From Lachnospiraceae bacterium (lineage in GTDB: Bacteria; Bacillota; Clostridia; Lachnospirales; Lachnospiraceae), in contig JAFVAL010000024.1 in the NCBI GenBank assembly GCA_017480565.1, positions 1 through 64,000 of the forward strand: a stretch of 64,000 bases of DNA, given 5' to 3'. Shown here one piece after another: positions 39,058-48,402 of this stretch. The notes beneath the pieces were generated by a model that was not told the origin of the DNA, ran no database searches, and worked only from the letters and a program-made list of their open reading frames with translations. The first letter of the stretch is position 1; every line of letters starts with the position of its first letter. The position numbers were made by a program, and so were the translations under genes.

Positions 39058-39141
39058 CGCATCTGCACCGGCGGATGCGGTATCTTTCAAAACAATAGTT
39101 AGTCACGACAAACCCAGAACAGGAATGAATTGGAGGTTCCC

Positions 39142-39420
39142 ATGAGTGTTGTCATCATCGGCGGTAATGAGTGTATGGAACGAGAATACACCAATCTATG
39201 TAAGAAGCATGGCTGTAAGGCGAAGGTCTTTTTAAAGCCGTGTGGAGATATGAAGAACCGGATCGGAAGTCCGGATTTGTTGATTTTATTTACGCATACC
39301 GTGTCTCATAAGATGGTGCAGTGTGCACTTGCCAACATCACAGAGGCGACGACGGTGATCCGCTCCCATAAGAGTTCGATCGCTTCTTTGCAGGAGATTT
39401 TATCAGGGGTGACTGCGTAA
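39142..39420 (+). CDS. DUF2325 protein
   Basis: 92 residues from the ATG at 39142 behind GGAGG (the in-frame TTG at 39130 would overlap that site). MSVVIIGGNECMEREY and the pattern of cysteines (Cys10, Cys19, Cys25, Cys33) and LLILFTHTVSH match DUF2325. Small Rossmann-like domain of unknown activity. It overlaps the next start in TAATG. First gene of a three-gene operon with DUF3793 and flavodoxin, a set usually seen under iron control in Clostridia. Confidence 0.85.
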   Translation: MSVVIIGGNECMEREYTNLCKKHGCKAKVFLKPCGDMKNRIGSPDLLILFTHTVSHKMVQCALANITEATTVIRSHKSSIASLQEILSGVTA

Positions 39421-39992
39421 TGTGTGATTACGATATCATCAAACATTGCTCGCCGACGTTAGCGGGGATGAAGTGCGGCAGCATGTTTTCGGTGCTGCAT
39501 GAGTCAAAAGAAGAGCTTTGGGAGGATTTAAAGAATCTGAACAAGATGTTTTCTAAGAGAGGGCTTTGCATGATTCCCTTAAGAACCGAGGGAGATCATA
39601 CGCTGGTGTATCTGTACCGGCCGGCGCAGCTTTCCGCTTGCCTTTCCAAGCCGGAGGCGGCGAAGCTTTTGCAGGAGAAGGGCTACCCTTGCGGGCAGAC
39701 CGCGAGAAGCCTTGTCTGCCTGATCAAGCATCTGCGTCAGGATAAACAGTTCCCGCATGAGATCGGATTGTTCCTTGATTATCCTGCGGAGGATGTGCGT
39801 GGGTTTATGGAAGGACAGGCGCAGAGCAAATGTGTGGGCACCTACCGGGTCTATGGCGATGAGAAGGCCGCTGCGAAGACATTTGCAAAGTATAAAAAGT
39901 GCCAGAAAATCTATGACAAAGTGTTTAAAGAGGGAAGATCTCTGGAGCAGCTGACGGTGGCAAGCCGCGGTGTGCAGTGCGCAGAGTTCTAA
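39420..39992 (+). CDS. DUF3793 protein
   Basis: 190 residues. The start HCSPTLAGMKCGSMFSV and the later EIGLFLDYPAEDVRGFME, CVGTYRVYGDEKAA and KYKKCQKIYDKVF are typical of DUF3793, a Clostridial family found beside flavodoxin and iron-transport genes. Eight or more cysteines may bind metal or be redox active. Function unknown. It overlaps DUF2325 by 1 bp and precedes flavodoxin by 23 bp. Confidence 0.88.
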   Translation: MCDYDIIKHCSPTLAGMKCGSMFSVLHESKEELWEDLKNLNKMFSKRGLCMIPLRTEGDHTLVYLYRPAQLSACLSKPEAAKLLQEKGYPCGQTARSLVCLIKHLRQDKQFPHEIGLFLDYPAEDVRGFMEGQAQSKCVGTYRVYGDEKAAAKTFAKYKKCQKIYDKVFKEGRSLEQLTVASRGVQCAEF

Positions 39993-40015
39993 TAAAGAAA
40001 AAGGAGTTTATCATT

Positions 40016-40432
40016 ATGAGTAAAGTTGCGATTGTGTATTGGAGTGGAACTGGTAATACCGAGGCGATGGCAGAAGCTGTCAAGGCTGGTGCAGCAGGAA
40101 AAGGCGCTGTCGTTACGATGACGGGTGCGCTGACCGCAGCAGAAGTGGCTGAGTACGATGCGATCGCATTTGGCTGCCCGGCGATGGGTGCTGAAGTGCT
40201 GGAAGAGGATGAGTTTGATCCGATGTTTACCGCACTTGAGGGTGCACTTTCCGGCAAGAAGATCGGCCTGTTCGGCTCTTATGGCTGGGGCGACGGTGAG
40301 TGGATGAGAAACTGGGAAGAGCGCTGCAGAGCGGACGGTGCAGACTTGGTCAGCGATGGTGTGACCGCAAATGATGCGCCCGACGATGACGCTGTGGCAG
40401 CTTGCAAAGCACTCGGTGAGGCACTTGCATAA
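40016..40432 (+). CDS. Flavodoxin
   Basis: 138 residues from the ATG at 40016, with AAAAGGAG upstream; the earlier in-frame GTG is inside the previous gene. The FMN phosphate loop WSGTGNTEAMAEAV and later GLFGSYGWGDGEWM are standard for short-chain flavodoxins. It carries one or two electrons in the cytoplasm and replaces ferredoxin when iron is low, which fits the operator and partner genes. Confidence 0.95.
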   Translation: MSKVAIVYWSGTGNTEAMAEAVKAGAAGKGAVVTMTGALTAAEVAEYDAIAFGCPAMGAEVLEEDEFDPMFTALEGALSGKKIGLFGSYGWGDGEWMRNWEERCRADGADLVSDGVTANDAPDDDAVAACKALGEALA

Positions 40433-40452
40433 ACAGAATAAAGAATGATGAA

Positions 40453-40474
40453 GGGGAGCTTACACAAGCTCCCC
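40453..40474 (-). terminator. Hairpin spanning the ABC-F stop codon
   Basis: GGGGAGCTT-ACAC-AAGCTCCCC, a 9-bp perfect stem containing the ABC-F stop. On the minus strand T-rich DNA follows. It may also slow transcription from the convergent flavodoxin gene. Confidence 0.6.
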
Positions 40475-42385
40475 TAATGCTTCTTCGGTTTCTTCCCACG
40501 CTTCCATCAGTTCTTCCGTCTTAGACTCGGCCTCGGTGCGCTCCTCTTGGAGGGCGATGAGCTTATCCGGGTCTGTGAAGACCTCTTCTTTGGTCAGATC
40601 CTCGTCGATCTCAGCGATGCGATTCTCCAACGTTTCCAGCTCTTTTTGCAGACGCTCGCTCTTTGCCTGGAGCCTGCGGATCTGTGACTGGAGCTCTTTC
40701 TTCTTCTGCCAGTCGAGTTTGGACTCGGTGGCTTCTTTTGCGGCAGTGAAAGCACCTGTCCCAAAGAGGCGTGCCTCAGTCTCTTCTTTTTTCTCCAGAT
40801 AATAATCGTAGTTGCCGGTGTAGGCCACGAGCTGCTCGTGTGTCAGATCGAGGATGCGTGTCGCGGTCCGGTTGATAAAGAAACGATCGTGCGAGACGTA
40901 GAGGATCGTTCCGGTGTAGTGATTTAACGCGCTCTCTAAGATTTCCTTGGAGGAAATGTCTAAGTGGTTGGTCGGCTCATCGAGGATGATAAAGTTTGAC
41001 TCGGAGAGCATCAATTTTGCCAGAGAGACGCGTCCGCGCTCGCCGCCGGAGAGGTCACCGATGCGCTTAAACACATCGTCTCCGGTAAATAAAAAGGAAG
41101 CGAGGACATTTCGAATCCGGGTATTGTCAAGATCCGGGTCGGCGTCGGAGATCTCCTCAAAGAGCGTCTTCTCCATGTGGAGCACCTGCATCTCCTGGTC
41201 GTAATAGCCGATGTGAACTTTCGCCCCAAGACGGATTTCGCCGGCGTCCGCTTCTTCCAGATCGTTTAGGATCTTTAAAAGCGTAGTCTTGCCGGTTCCG
41301 TTGTTGCCGATGATCGCGACGCGGTCTCCACGCTTGACTTCAAAGGAGACGCCTGAGAAAAGGTGATTCTCCCCGAAGGACTTTGCGAGACCTTTGACTG
41401 AGAGGACGTCGTTGCCGCTGGTGATCTGCGGCTCGAGGCGCAAATGAATATGCGCATCGTCAAAGACCGGTTTGTCCAGGACTTCGATCTTTGAGAGCAT
41501 CTTTTCACGGCTTTCCGCACGCTTGATGGACTTCTCGCGGTTGAACGACTTGAGTTTCGCTATGACCTCTTCCTGATGCTTGATCTCGCGCTGCTGGTTC
41601 TTGTACTGGGCGATCAGCGCAGAGCGCAGCTGTTCTTTTTTCTGCGAATAGGCCGTGTAATTGCCTTCATAGACACGTGCCTGGGTGCGTTCGATCTCGA
41701 TGACTTTGGTGACGACGCGGTCTAAGAAATAGCGGTCGTGCGAGACGATGACCACCGCGCCGGGATAGTTTTTCAGATACGTCTCAAGCCAGGCGATCGA
41801 ATTCATGTCCAGATGGTTGGTCGGCTCATCGAGCAAGATCAGATCCGGCTTGGTGAGCAGCAGCTTTCCCAGGAAAACGCGCGTCTTCTGCCCGCCGGAG
41901 AGGTTGCAGATCTGCTTGTCAAATTCATCTTCCGCAAAGCCCAAGCCCTTTAACACGCCGGTCAGTTCGCTCTTATAGGCGTATCCGTTCTTCTGTTCAA
42001 ATGCATGATTGTACCGGGTATAGCTCTCTAAGGCCTGTTCGAGCGCGTCGCCGGAGAGATGCTTCATCTCTTCTTCGAGCGCGCGCATCTTGCGGTCCAG
42101 CTCCGTGACGTCTTCCTTGACCGTCAGAAGCTCTTCATAAATAGTCTTCTCCGAGGTCAGATCCTGGTGCTGCGCAAGATAGCCCACCGAGGCATCATTT
42201 GCAAAAATGACACTTCCGGTATCGGCGGGCTCTTCGCCCATAATGATACGAAGAAGGGTGGTCTTTCCGGCACCGTTGACGCCGATGATCGCAGCCTTCT
42301 CGCGTTCATTGATATGAAAAGAAACATCGGTTAGAACAACGTCTGTTCCGAAGCTTTTGCTAATTTTCGTGCAGCCTAATATCAT
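40460..42385 (-). CDS. ABC-F family ATPase
   Basis: 641 residues, two ABC domains in tandem with no membrane segments. Domain 1: Walker A GVNGAGKTTLL near 36, signature LSGGQKTRVFLGKLLL, Walker B ILLDEPTNHLD. Domain 2: GNNGTGKTTLL, LSGGERGRVSLAKLML, FIILDEPTNHLD. Between them is the charged P-site tRNA-interaction linker; the C-terminus is a coiled coil (residues about 560-640) as in Uup/YdiF-type members. ABC-F proteins act on the ribosome E site as translation factors or antibiotic-resistance proteins; which one cannot be told here. Confidence 0.93.
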   Translation of the reverse strand: MILGCTKISKSFGTDVVLTDVSFHINEREKAAIIGVNGAGKTTLLRIIMGEEPADTGSVIFANDASVGYLAQHQDLTSEKTIYEELLTVKEDVTELDRKMRALEEEMKHLSGDALEQALESYTRYNHAFEQKNGYAYKSELTGVLKGLGFAEDEFDKQICNLSGGQKTRVFLGKLLLTKPDLILLDEPTNHLDMNSIAWLETYLKNYPGAVVIVSHDRYFLDRVVTKVIEIERTQARVYEGNYTAYSQKKEQLRSALIAQYKNQQREIKHQEEVIAKLKSFNREKSIKRAESREKMLSKIEVLDKPVFDDAHIHLRLEPQITSGNDVLSVKGLAKSFGENHLFSGVSFEVKRGDRVAIIGNNGTGKTTLLKILNDLEEADAGEIRLGAKVHIGYYDQEMQVLHMEKTLFEEISDADPDLDNTRIRNVLASFLFTGDDVFKRIGDLSGGERGRVSLAKLMLSESNFIILDEPTNHLDISSKEILESALNHYTGTILYVSHDRFFINRTATRILDLTHEQLVAYTGNYDYYLEKKEETEARLFGTGAFTAAKEATESKLDWQKKKELQSQIRRLQAKSERLQKELETLENRIAEIDEDLTKEEVFTDPDKLIALQEERTEAESKTEELMEAWEETEEALGELV

Positions 42386-42538
42386 AATCTGTCTCCGTCA
42401 GAGGTTTTTTCCTTACAAATGGACCCGCGCACCCGGCGGATTCCTCTCCGAGTATAATCGTTTGGGGCAGGATTGTCAAATCCGTGAAAATGGTGTATCT
42501 ATGCGGTTTTTGAGACAAATGAAGCCGCAAGAGAGGGT

Positions 42539-42567
42539 TTGACAAACAGGTTTTGCTTTACTATAAT
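42539..42567 (+). promoter_or_regulatory. Consensus promoter of rex
   Basis: Perfect TTGACA, 17 bp and perfect TATAAT. An inverted repeat AATACT-TTGAT-AGTATT lies at 42591-42607 in the leader. It does not match the Rex operator consensus. Confidence 0.85.
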
Positions 42568-42632
42568 ATTGTATGGATTGGGGAAGATATAATACTTTGA
42601 TAGTATTTATATGGTGTATTTAGGAGTTTAGC

Positions 42633-43268
42633 ATGAAGGAAAAGTATATATCGATGGCGGTCATTCGCAGGCTGCCGACCTATTATCGGTATCTCGGAAA
42701 CCTGGAGGATGCCGGGGTGGAGAGGGTCTCATCGCAGGAGCTTTCAGACGCGCTCCAGATGACAGCCTCGCAGATCCGGCAGGATTTGAACAATTTCGGG
42801 GGATTTGGCCAGCAAGGCTACGGATATAATGTCGCGAAGCTTCACACGGAGATCGGCAAGATTTTAGGCGTTGATACGCCGCATCACATGATCATCATCG
42901 GTGCCGGCAACTTAGGCCAGGCACTCGCTGGATATTCCTCTTTTGGCAAGCGCAATTTTGATGTGAGTGCGATTTTTGATGTCAGAGAAGAAGTGATCGG
43001 CAAGGAGATCCGCGGCGTTACGATCCAGCCGATGGACTCTTTGGAAGCGTATTTAAAGGATCATGTGGTCGATGTCGCGGCGCTGACGGTGCCGAAGAGT
43101 GCGGCGGTCGAGATCGCGCACAACTTAAAAGATTGGGGCGCGAAGTCGATCTGGAATTTCGCACCGATTGATTTGGAGCTTCCGAAAGATTATATTGTGG
43201 AAAATGTGTGGCTGCTTGACAGTCTGATGCGTCTTTCCTACAGCTTAAAAGAAAAAGAAGAAGCGTGA
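42633..43268 (+). CDS. rex: Redox-sensing transcriptional repressor Rex
   Basis: 211 residues. N-terminal winged helix (MAVIRRLPTYYRYLGNLEDAG, SSQELSDALQMTASQIRQDLNNFGGFGQQGYGY) and a Rossmann domain with GAGNLGQALAGY. Rex binds DNA when NADH is low relative to NAD+ and controls fermentation genes. Length is standard. It has its own consensus promoter and a terminator 14 bp after the stop. Confidence 0.96.
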   Translation: MKEKYISMAVIRRLPTYYRYLGNLEDAGVERVSSQELSDALQMTASQIRQDLNNFGGFGQQGYGYNVAKLHTEIGKILGVDTPHHMIIIGAGNLGQALAGYSSFGKRNFDVSAIFDVREEVIGKEIRGVTIQPMDSLEAYLKDHVVDVAALTVPKSAAVEIAHNLKDWGAKSIWNFAPIDLELPKDYIVENVWLLDSLMRLSYSLKEKEEA

Positions 43269-43281
43269 CGTTTATTTCGCC

Positions 43282-43316
43282 GGGCAGTCGGAAGAATCCT
43301 TTCCGCCTGCCCTTTT
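43282..43316 (+). terminator. Terminator of rex
   Basis: GGGCAG-T-CGGAA pairs with TTCCG-C-CTGCCC across a 7-base loop, followed by TTTT. A TATAAT for the next operon lies at 43336-43341. Confidence 0.85.
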
Positions 43317-43371
43317 ACATTTGCCAAATTAAGTGTATAATACTACCATATTTTGTGTTTGAGGTTGCGAT

Positions 43372-44865
43372 ATGATACGAGTTTGTACCGGTAAAGAGAA
43401 AAAAGCGATCGACCGCTATGCGATCGAGACGCTTCAGGTGCCTTCCCTTTCCCTCATGGAGCGCGCCGCGATGGCGGTGGCAAGAGAAGTGAAAAAGGAA
43501 GCCCCAAAGAGCGTGATCTGTGTCTGCGGAAGTGGCAATAACGGCGGTGACGGGATTGCGGTGGCAAGACTGCTTCGGAACGAGGGGATCGATGCAGAGG
43601 CCATTATGATCGGCCGGATCGATGCCGCGACACCGGAGGTGCTTGTGCAGTGGGAGCAGGCCAAGGAATGCGAGGTCAATCTCTATGCAGAGCTTGCGGG
43701 GCGGGAGATCGCAGATTTCCTCTCAAGCTACGATCTGATCGTGGATGCGGTCTTTGGGATCGGGCTCTCCCGCGAGGTAAACGGTTCCTATGCAGCCTGG
43801 ATTGAGGCCATGGATGCCGCAGGAGCACCGGTGATCGCCGTGGATATTCCTTCCGGGATTGATGCCGCGACGGGCAAGGTGCTTGGATGCGCGGTACATG
43901 CCAAAAAGACGGTGACCTTTGGGACGTCTCTGATCGGCCTTACGGTGTATCCGGGGTGTCTTTATGCCGGGCAGATCGTGGTCGAAGACATTTTCCCGGA
44001 AGAAGCGATGCAGACCGTGAGAAGTCAGGTGTATGCGGCCTCGGAGGAAGATTTTGCCTGGCTGCCAAAAAGGAAGGCTTATTCGAATAAAGGAACCTAC
44101 GGGCGGGTGCTCGTTGTGGCAGGCTCGAAGGAGAGTGCCGGGTGTGCGTATCTGGCTGCGAAGGCTGCGTACCGGATGGGTGCGGGGCTTGTGAAGGTGC
44201 TGACGCATGAGGTGAACCGGACGATTGTGGGAACGCTGGTGCCGGAGGCCTTGCTTTCGGTGTATGATGATCAGGCAGAGGCAGCCTCGCTTCGCAGTGC
44301 GTTTGCGTGGGCGGATGCGATCGTGATTGGCCCGGGAATTGGGAAAACTAATTTCGCAGCGAAGCTTCTTACGCTGGCACTTCTTGAGAAAAAACCGACC
44401 GTAGTGGATGCGGATGCGATTCATTTGCTCAAAGAGAGACAAGAAGGCATTCCCGCAAATGTGATCTTAACGCCGCACGTGAAGGAGATGGCGGATTTCC
44501 TTGGCATCTCAGTGCGTGAGGTGGCAGAGGATGTGCGGGGTGTCTGTGAGAGGACGGCCGCAGAAAATGCCGGGATTTTGGTGTTAAAAGACGCAAGAAC
44601 ATTTGTCAGTGACACAGAGATGGTATATATTAATACCAGCGGCAATGACGGCATGGCGACCGGCGGATCCGGGGATGTGCTTGCGGGGATGATCGGCGGG
44701 CTCTTGGCACAAAAGGCAGAGCCGATGAAAGCCGCGTGTCTGGGCGTGTATTTACATGGCCTTGCCGGGGATGCGGCAGCGAAGAAGCGCTCGCGCTATG
44801 CGATGCTTGCAGGGGATCTCATCGATGGCATCGGGGATGTGCTGCTCCAAAAGGGAATACAGTAA
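43372..44865 (+). CDS. nnr: Bifunctional NAD(P)H-hydrate epimerase/dehydratase
   Basis: 497 residues. The N-terminal YjeF epimerase domain (about 1-210) has CGSGNNGGDGIAVARLL and the catalytic DAVFGIGL. The C-terminal ADP-dependent dehydratase domain (about 225-497) has YGRVLVVAGSKESAGCAYLAAKAAYRMGAG in sequence with the TGGSGDVLAGMIGGLL active-site loop. It repairs hydrated NADH and NADPH. First gene of an operon with alr, which starts 16 bp later. Confidence 0.94.
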   Translation: MIRVCTGKEKKAIDRYAIETLQVPSLSLMERAAMAVAREVKKEAPKSVICVCGSGNNGGDGIAVARLLRNEGIDAEAIMIGRIDAATPEVLVQWEQAKECEVNLYAELAGREIADFLSSYDLIVDAVFGIGLSREVNGSYAAWIEAMDAAGAPVIAVDIPSGIDAATGKVLGCAVHAKKTVTFGTSLIGLTVYPGCLYAGQIVVEDIFPEEAMQTVRSQVYAASEEDFAWLPKRKAYSNKGTYGRVLVVAGSKESAGCAYLAAKAAYRMGAGLVKVLTHEVNRTIVGTLVPEALLSVYDDQAEAASLRSAFAWADAIVIGPGIGKTNFAAKLLTLALLEKKPTVVDADAIHLLKERQEGIPANVILTPHVKEMADFLGISVREVAEDVRGVCERTAAENAGILVLKDARTFVSDTEMVYINTSGNDGMATGGSGDVLAGMIGGLLAQKAEPMKAACLGVYLHGLAGDAAAKKRSRYAMLAGDLIDGIGDVLLQKGIQ

Positions 44866-44881
44866 TTGTGAGGAAAGATAG

Positions 44882-46033
44882 ATGAATTTAGATAAAAGAT
44901 TTGTGCGGACGCGGGCAGAGATCGATCTGGACGCGATCCGGTTGAATTTTATGCAGGCAAGGGAAAAGATCGGGCCGGATGTGAAACTGCTCGCGGTTGT
45001 CAAGGCAGACGGCTACGGGCACGGTGCACTGCGCGTGATGCAGGAGATTGATGATCTGGCGGATGCCTATGGCGTGGCAGAGCCGGGCGAGGCGCTCCAG
45101 CTGCGCGAGGCGGGATGTGAAAAGACGATCTTGATCCTGGGCTTTGTGGCGCATGAGTGGTATGCGGATATGATCGCGCATGACATCACGCTTGCGGCAT
45201 TTACCGAGGAGATGACCCGTCAGCTTTCCGAGGAAGCGCTGCGCCAGGGAAAGAAGGCGCAGATTCATCTGAAGATCGATACCGGCATGAGCCGTATCGG
45301 CATGGCTGCGACGAAGGAAAATGTCGCGCTGGTGCAGAAGATGGCGGCTTATCCGGGCGTTGAGATCACTGGTATGTTCACCCATTTTGCCTGTGCAGAT
45401 CAGGAAGATAAGACCTCAGCGAGAGAGCAGTTTGCTAGATTTACGCAGTTTGCGGACTGGCTCTTAGAGGTCGGGATTGAGGTGCCCGTAAAGCATGCGG
45501 CAAATTCTGCGGCGATCATGGAGATGCCGGAGACGTATCTGGATATGGTGCGCTGCGGGATCACCCTTTACGGTATGTATCCGTCGGATGGGATGCAGGA
45601 AGTGTCCTATCCGCTGCACCCGGCGATGTCATGGAGAGCGCGCGTCTCCTACGTCAAAGAGCTGCCTGCTGGCGTCGGGATCGGCTATGGACTCACTTAT
45701 GTGACCAAAGAGCCGAGACTCGTCGCGACGATTCCGGTCGGGTATGCAGACGGCTATTCCCGCGCACAGTCAAACCGGGCGAGAGTCCTGATTCACGGGA
45801 GGAGCTGCCCGATTCTGGGGCGTGTGTGCATGGATCAGTTTATGGTGGATGTGACGGATGTGCCGGACGTCAAAGAGGGTGATGATGTGACGCTTCTGGG
45901 ACGTGACGGGGAGGAGTGCATTTCCGCAGAAGAGATGGGAACGCTCTCTGAGTCCTTTAACTATGAAGTGGTATGCGATATTGGAAAGCGTGTACCGAGA
46001 CTGTATCTTCGCGGGGGGAAGATTGTAGACTGA
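44882..46033 (+). CDS. alr: Alanine racemase
   Basis: 383 residues. The PLP-lysine motif AVVKADGYGHG is near 38-48, the second-base tyrosine region is in GIGYGLTYVT, and RVCMDQFMVDVTD is conserved in the C-terminal beta domain. It converts L-alanine to D-alanine for peptidoglycan, the same pathway as murC and the PBP in this window. The next gene begins 1 bp after its stop. Confidence 0.95.
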   Translation: MNLDKRFVRTRAEIDLDAIRLNFMQAREKIGPDVKLLAVVKADGYGHGALRVMQEIDDLADAYGVAEPGEALQLREAGCEKTILILGFVAHEWYADMIAHDITLAAFTEEMTRQLSEEALRQGKKAQIHLKIDTGMSRIGMAATKENVALVQKMAAYPGVEITGMFTHFACADQEDKTSAREQFARFTQFADWLLEVGIEVPVKHAANSAAIMEMPETYLDMVRCGITLYGMYPSDGMQEVSYPLHPAMSWRARVSYVKELPAGVGIGYGLTYVTKEPRLVATIPVGYADGYSRAQSNRARVLIHGRSCPILGRVCMDQFMVDVTDVPDVKEGDDVTLLGRDGEECISAEEMGTLSESFNYEVVCDIGKRVPRLYLRGGKIVD

Positions 46034-46034
46034 G

Positions 46035-46850
46035 ATGGCTGGTTTTTGGGAACAATTGTTACATAAAGTCAAGGGCGATCCGATGACGGAGGAGGATATC
46101 TTAGATATCGTCAACGAGGGCTCGGAACAGGGAATCTTGGAAGAGGGCGAGGCCGAGATGATCGGCCGCGTGATGGAGCTGGACCGCAAGGATGCGGCGG
46201 ATATCATGACACCCCGCAAGAAGATCGTCGGGATTGACGCAGAGATGCCCATCGAAGAGGCGCTGCGCTTCATGTTGGGGCAGACATTCTCAAGATATCC
46301 GTTGTATGAAGAAGACATCGATCATGTGATCGGCATCGTGCATTTGAAGGACTTGACCCGGTGTGTGATCTACGAGGAAGACGAGACAAAGACGCTTGCG
46401 GACATCGCGAGGAAGCCGTATTTTGTGCCGGGCAGCATGGATATCGATGATCTGTTTCGGGAGATGCAGGCGCGCCACACGCATATGGCGATCGTGGTGG
46501 ATGAGTACGGGCAGACGGAGGGTCTGGTTGCGATGGAAGATATTCTCGAAGAAATCGTGGGAAATATCTTCGATGAGTACGACGTGGAAGAGCGGGAGAT
46601 CATCAAGCAGAGCGAGGGCAGATATGTGATCCGGGGGCTTGCGAACCTGGAGGATGTCGCGGACGAGCTCGGGATCGAAGCGCCGGAGGATTATGAGACT
46701 TTAAATGGTCTGCTGATCTCGCTTTTGGGGCGGATTCCCGTGGAGGGAGAGCGGCCGGAAGTGACGTATCAGGGCTGGACCTTCCACGTGCTTGATGTCA
46801 AGGAAAACCGAATCCGGATGGTGAGAGCCGTCAAGGATTCCCGAGGATAA
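46035..46850 (+). CDS. CBS-pair and transporter-associated domain protein (CorC type)
   Basis: 271 residues. Two CBS domains (about 55-175: IMTPRKKIVGIDAEMPIEEAL, FSRYPLYEEDIDHVIGIVHLKDL, MAIVVDEYGQTEGLVAMEDILEEIVG) followed by a CorC_HlyC domain (GRYVIRGLANLEDVADELG...GLLISLLGRIP). The DUF21 membrane domain found in most hemolysin-like proteins is absent, so it is soluble like CorC. CorC aids Mg/Co efflux; the role here is unproven. It follows alr by 1 bp. Confidence 0.88.
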   Translation: MAGFWEQLLHKVKGDPMTEEDILDIVNEGSEQGILEEGEAEMIGRVMELDRKDAADIMTPRKKIVGIDAEMPIEEALRFMLGQTFSRYPLYEEDIDHVIGIVHLKDLTRCVIYEEDETKTLADIARKPYFVPGSMDIDDLFREMQARHTHMAIVVDEYGQTEGLVAMEDILEEIVGNIFDEYDVEEREIIKQSEGRYVIRGLANLEDVADELGIEAPEDYETLNGLLISLLGRIPVEGERPEVTYQGWTFHVLDVKENRIRMVRAVKDSRG

Positions 46851-46878
46851 AAGGCGCAGGGACTGCCTGCGAGGAAAC

Positions 46879-48387
46879 ATGAAATTAAAAAACAGACTGG
46901 TCACAGCGTTTGTGATTATGACGGTGCTGCCGTTGCTTTTGGTGGTGGTGCTGGGCGCGGGCATTTTACAACTGAATAATAGTTCGCTGCGGCGCAATTA
47001 CAACGTGGACAACTCTTTCCTCGAGGTGCTGACCAGTCCGATGAAGATCCTGGACGCGGTCACGCAAGAGCTGTATGAGGGGATGTCGGATGCGGTTTTG
47101 GAAAACCCGGATGCGTTTTTAGACGACACCTTCTGCCAGACGCTCAATACGAGGTTTGGGCAGCGTTCGTCCTTCCTTCTGGTGAGAAAAGGGGACAAGA
47201 TCTGCTACAACGGCAGCGGTGGCGCGCTTATGGACGGATTCGAGCGTCTGCCGCTCTATACCGAGGAGGAGGAGTCGGGAGACCCTCTTTATATGAACAT
47301 CGGCGACACCCAGTATCTGGTGCGTCACAAGGACATGGTGTTCTCCGACGGGGAGCAGGGTACAGCGTTTTTGATCTCGGATGTCTACCAGATTTTGCCG
47401 CGGATGCGGCCGGTTGCGGTGCAGATTGCATTTACCATTTTCCTGATCATCATCATCTCGGCTTCCATCCTAACGATCTGGATTTATCAGGGCATCCTGC
47501 GTCCGATCAACGAGCTTAGAAAAGCGACGCATGAGATGGAGCAGGGGAACTTAGACTACGAGATCAAGTACAATGACGACGACGATGACAACATCACCTT
47601 GCTTTGTCAGGACTTTGATCACATGCGCGAGCGTCTGAACGAGACGATGAACAGTCAGCTCGCGTACGAGAAGAATGCACTCGAGATGATGGGAAATATT
47701 TCCCACGATTTAAAGACCCCGCTCACTGCCATCAAGGGCTATACCGAAGGTATCATGGATGGGATTGCGGACACGCCGGAGCGCAGGGAGAAGTACTTAA
47801 AGACGATCCTCTCTAAGGCAAATGATATGCAGTATCTGGTGGATGAGCTGGCAGAGTTTGCCAAGATTGAGCAGGGGACGATCGTCTACAACTTCGCGGA
47901 TGTCAATGTGGATCAGTTCTTCTTCGACTGCATCAGCGAGGTGAGCCTCGATCTGGAGATGCAAAATATCCGTGTCAGCTACACGAATTATGTGAGCAAA
48001 AACGTCGCGGTTGCGGCGGATCCGGAGCAGCTAAAGCGTGTGGTCAACAACATCATCGGCAATTCCATCAAGTATATGGATAAGCCGGAGGGCACGATTC
48101 ACCTTTTGATTGAAAATGAACCCGATGCGGTGAAGGTCTCGATCGCGGACAACGGCCGCGGCATCGATGAGGCGGATCGCGAGAAGATCTTCGAGCGGTT
48201 TTACCGTGCGGATGCGGCGCGCAGTGCAGCCAAACTCGGCTCCGGCCTGGGACTTTCCATCTGTAAGAAGATCATTGAAGATCACGGCGGCAAGATCTGG
48301 GCGGACGGTGCCAAGGGTGTCGGAACGACGATTACATTTACGCTAAAGAAAGTGGACAGTGAAAAGAAGCTGCCGGCTTCTGCTTGA
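46879..48387 (+). CDS. Sensor histidine kinase
   Basis: 502 residues: TM1 at about 12-33, an extracellular sensor of about 140 residues, TM2 at about 178-203, HAMP (YQGILRPINELRKATHEMEQGNLDYEI), HisKA box MGNISHDLKTPLTAIKGYT, and HATPase motifs NNIIGNSIKYM, DNGRGI, FERFYRAD, GSGLGLSICKK. The response regulator starts 15 bp downstream. The signal is unknown. It begins 28 bp after the CorC-type gene and may be cotranscribed with it. Confidence 0.93.
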   Translation: MKLKNRLVTAFVIMTVLPLLLVVVLGAGILQLNNSSLRRNYNVDNSFLEVLTSPMKILDAVTQELYEGMSDAVLENPDAFLDDTFCQTLNTRFGQRSSFLLVRKGDKICYNGSGGALMDGFERLPLYTEEEESGDPLYMNIGDTQYLVRHKDMVFSDGEQGTAFLISDVYQILPRMRPVAVQIAFTIFLIIIISASILTIWIYQGILRPINELRKATHEMEQGNLDYEIKYNDDDDDNITLLCQDFDHMRERLNETMNSQLAYEKNALEMMGNISHDLKTPLTAIKGYTEGIMDGIADTPERREKYLKTILSKANDMQYLVDELAEFAKIEQGTIVYNFADVNVDQFFFDCISEVSLDLEMQNIRVSYTNYVSKNVAVAADPEQLKRVVNNIIGNSIKYMDKPEGTIHLLIENEPDAVKVSIADNGRGIDEADREKIFERFYRADAARSAAKLGSGLGLSICKKIIEDHGGKIWADGAKGVGTTITFTLKKVDSEKKLPASA

Positions 48388-48402
48388 TGGATAGAGAGGA
48401 TC

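Noticed and set aside
42591..42607. Rex autoregulatory operator
   Set aside because: The inverted repeat AATACT-N5-AGTATT does not resemble the TTGTGAA...TTCACAA Rex site.
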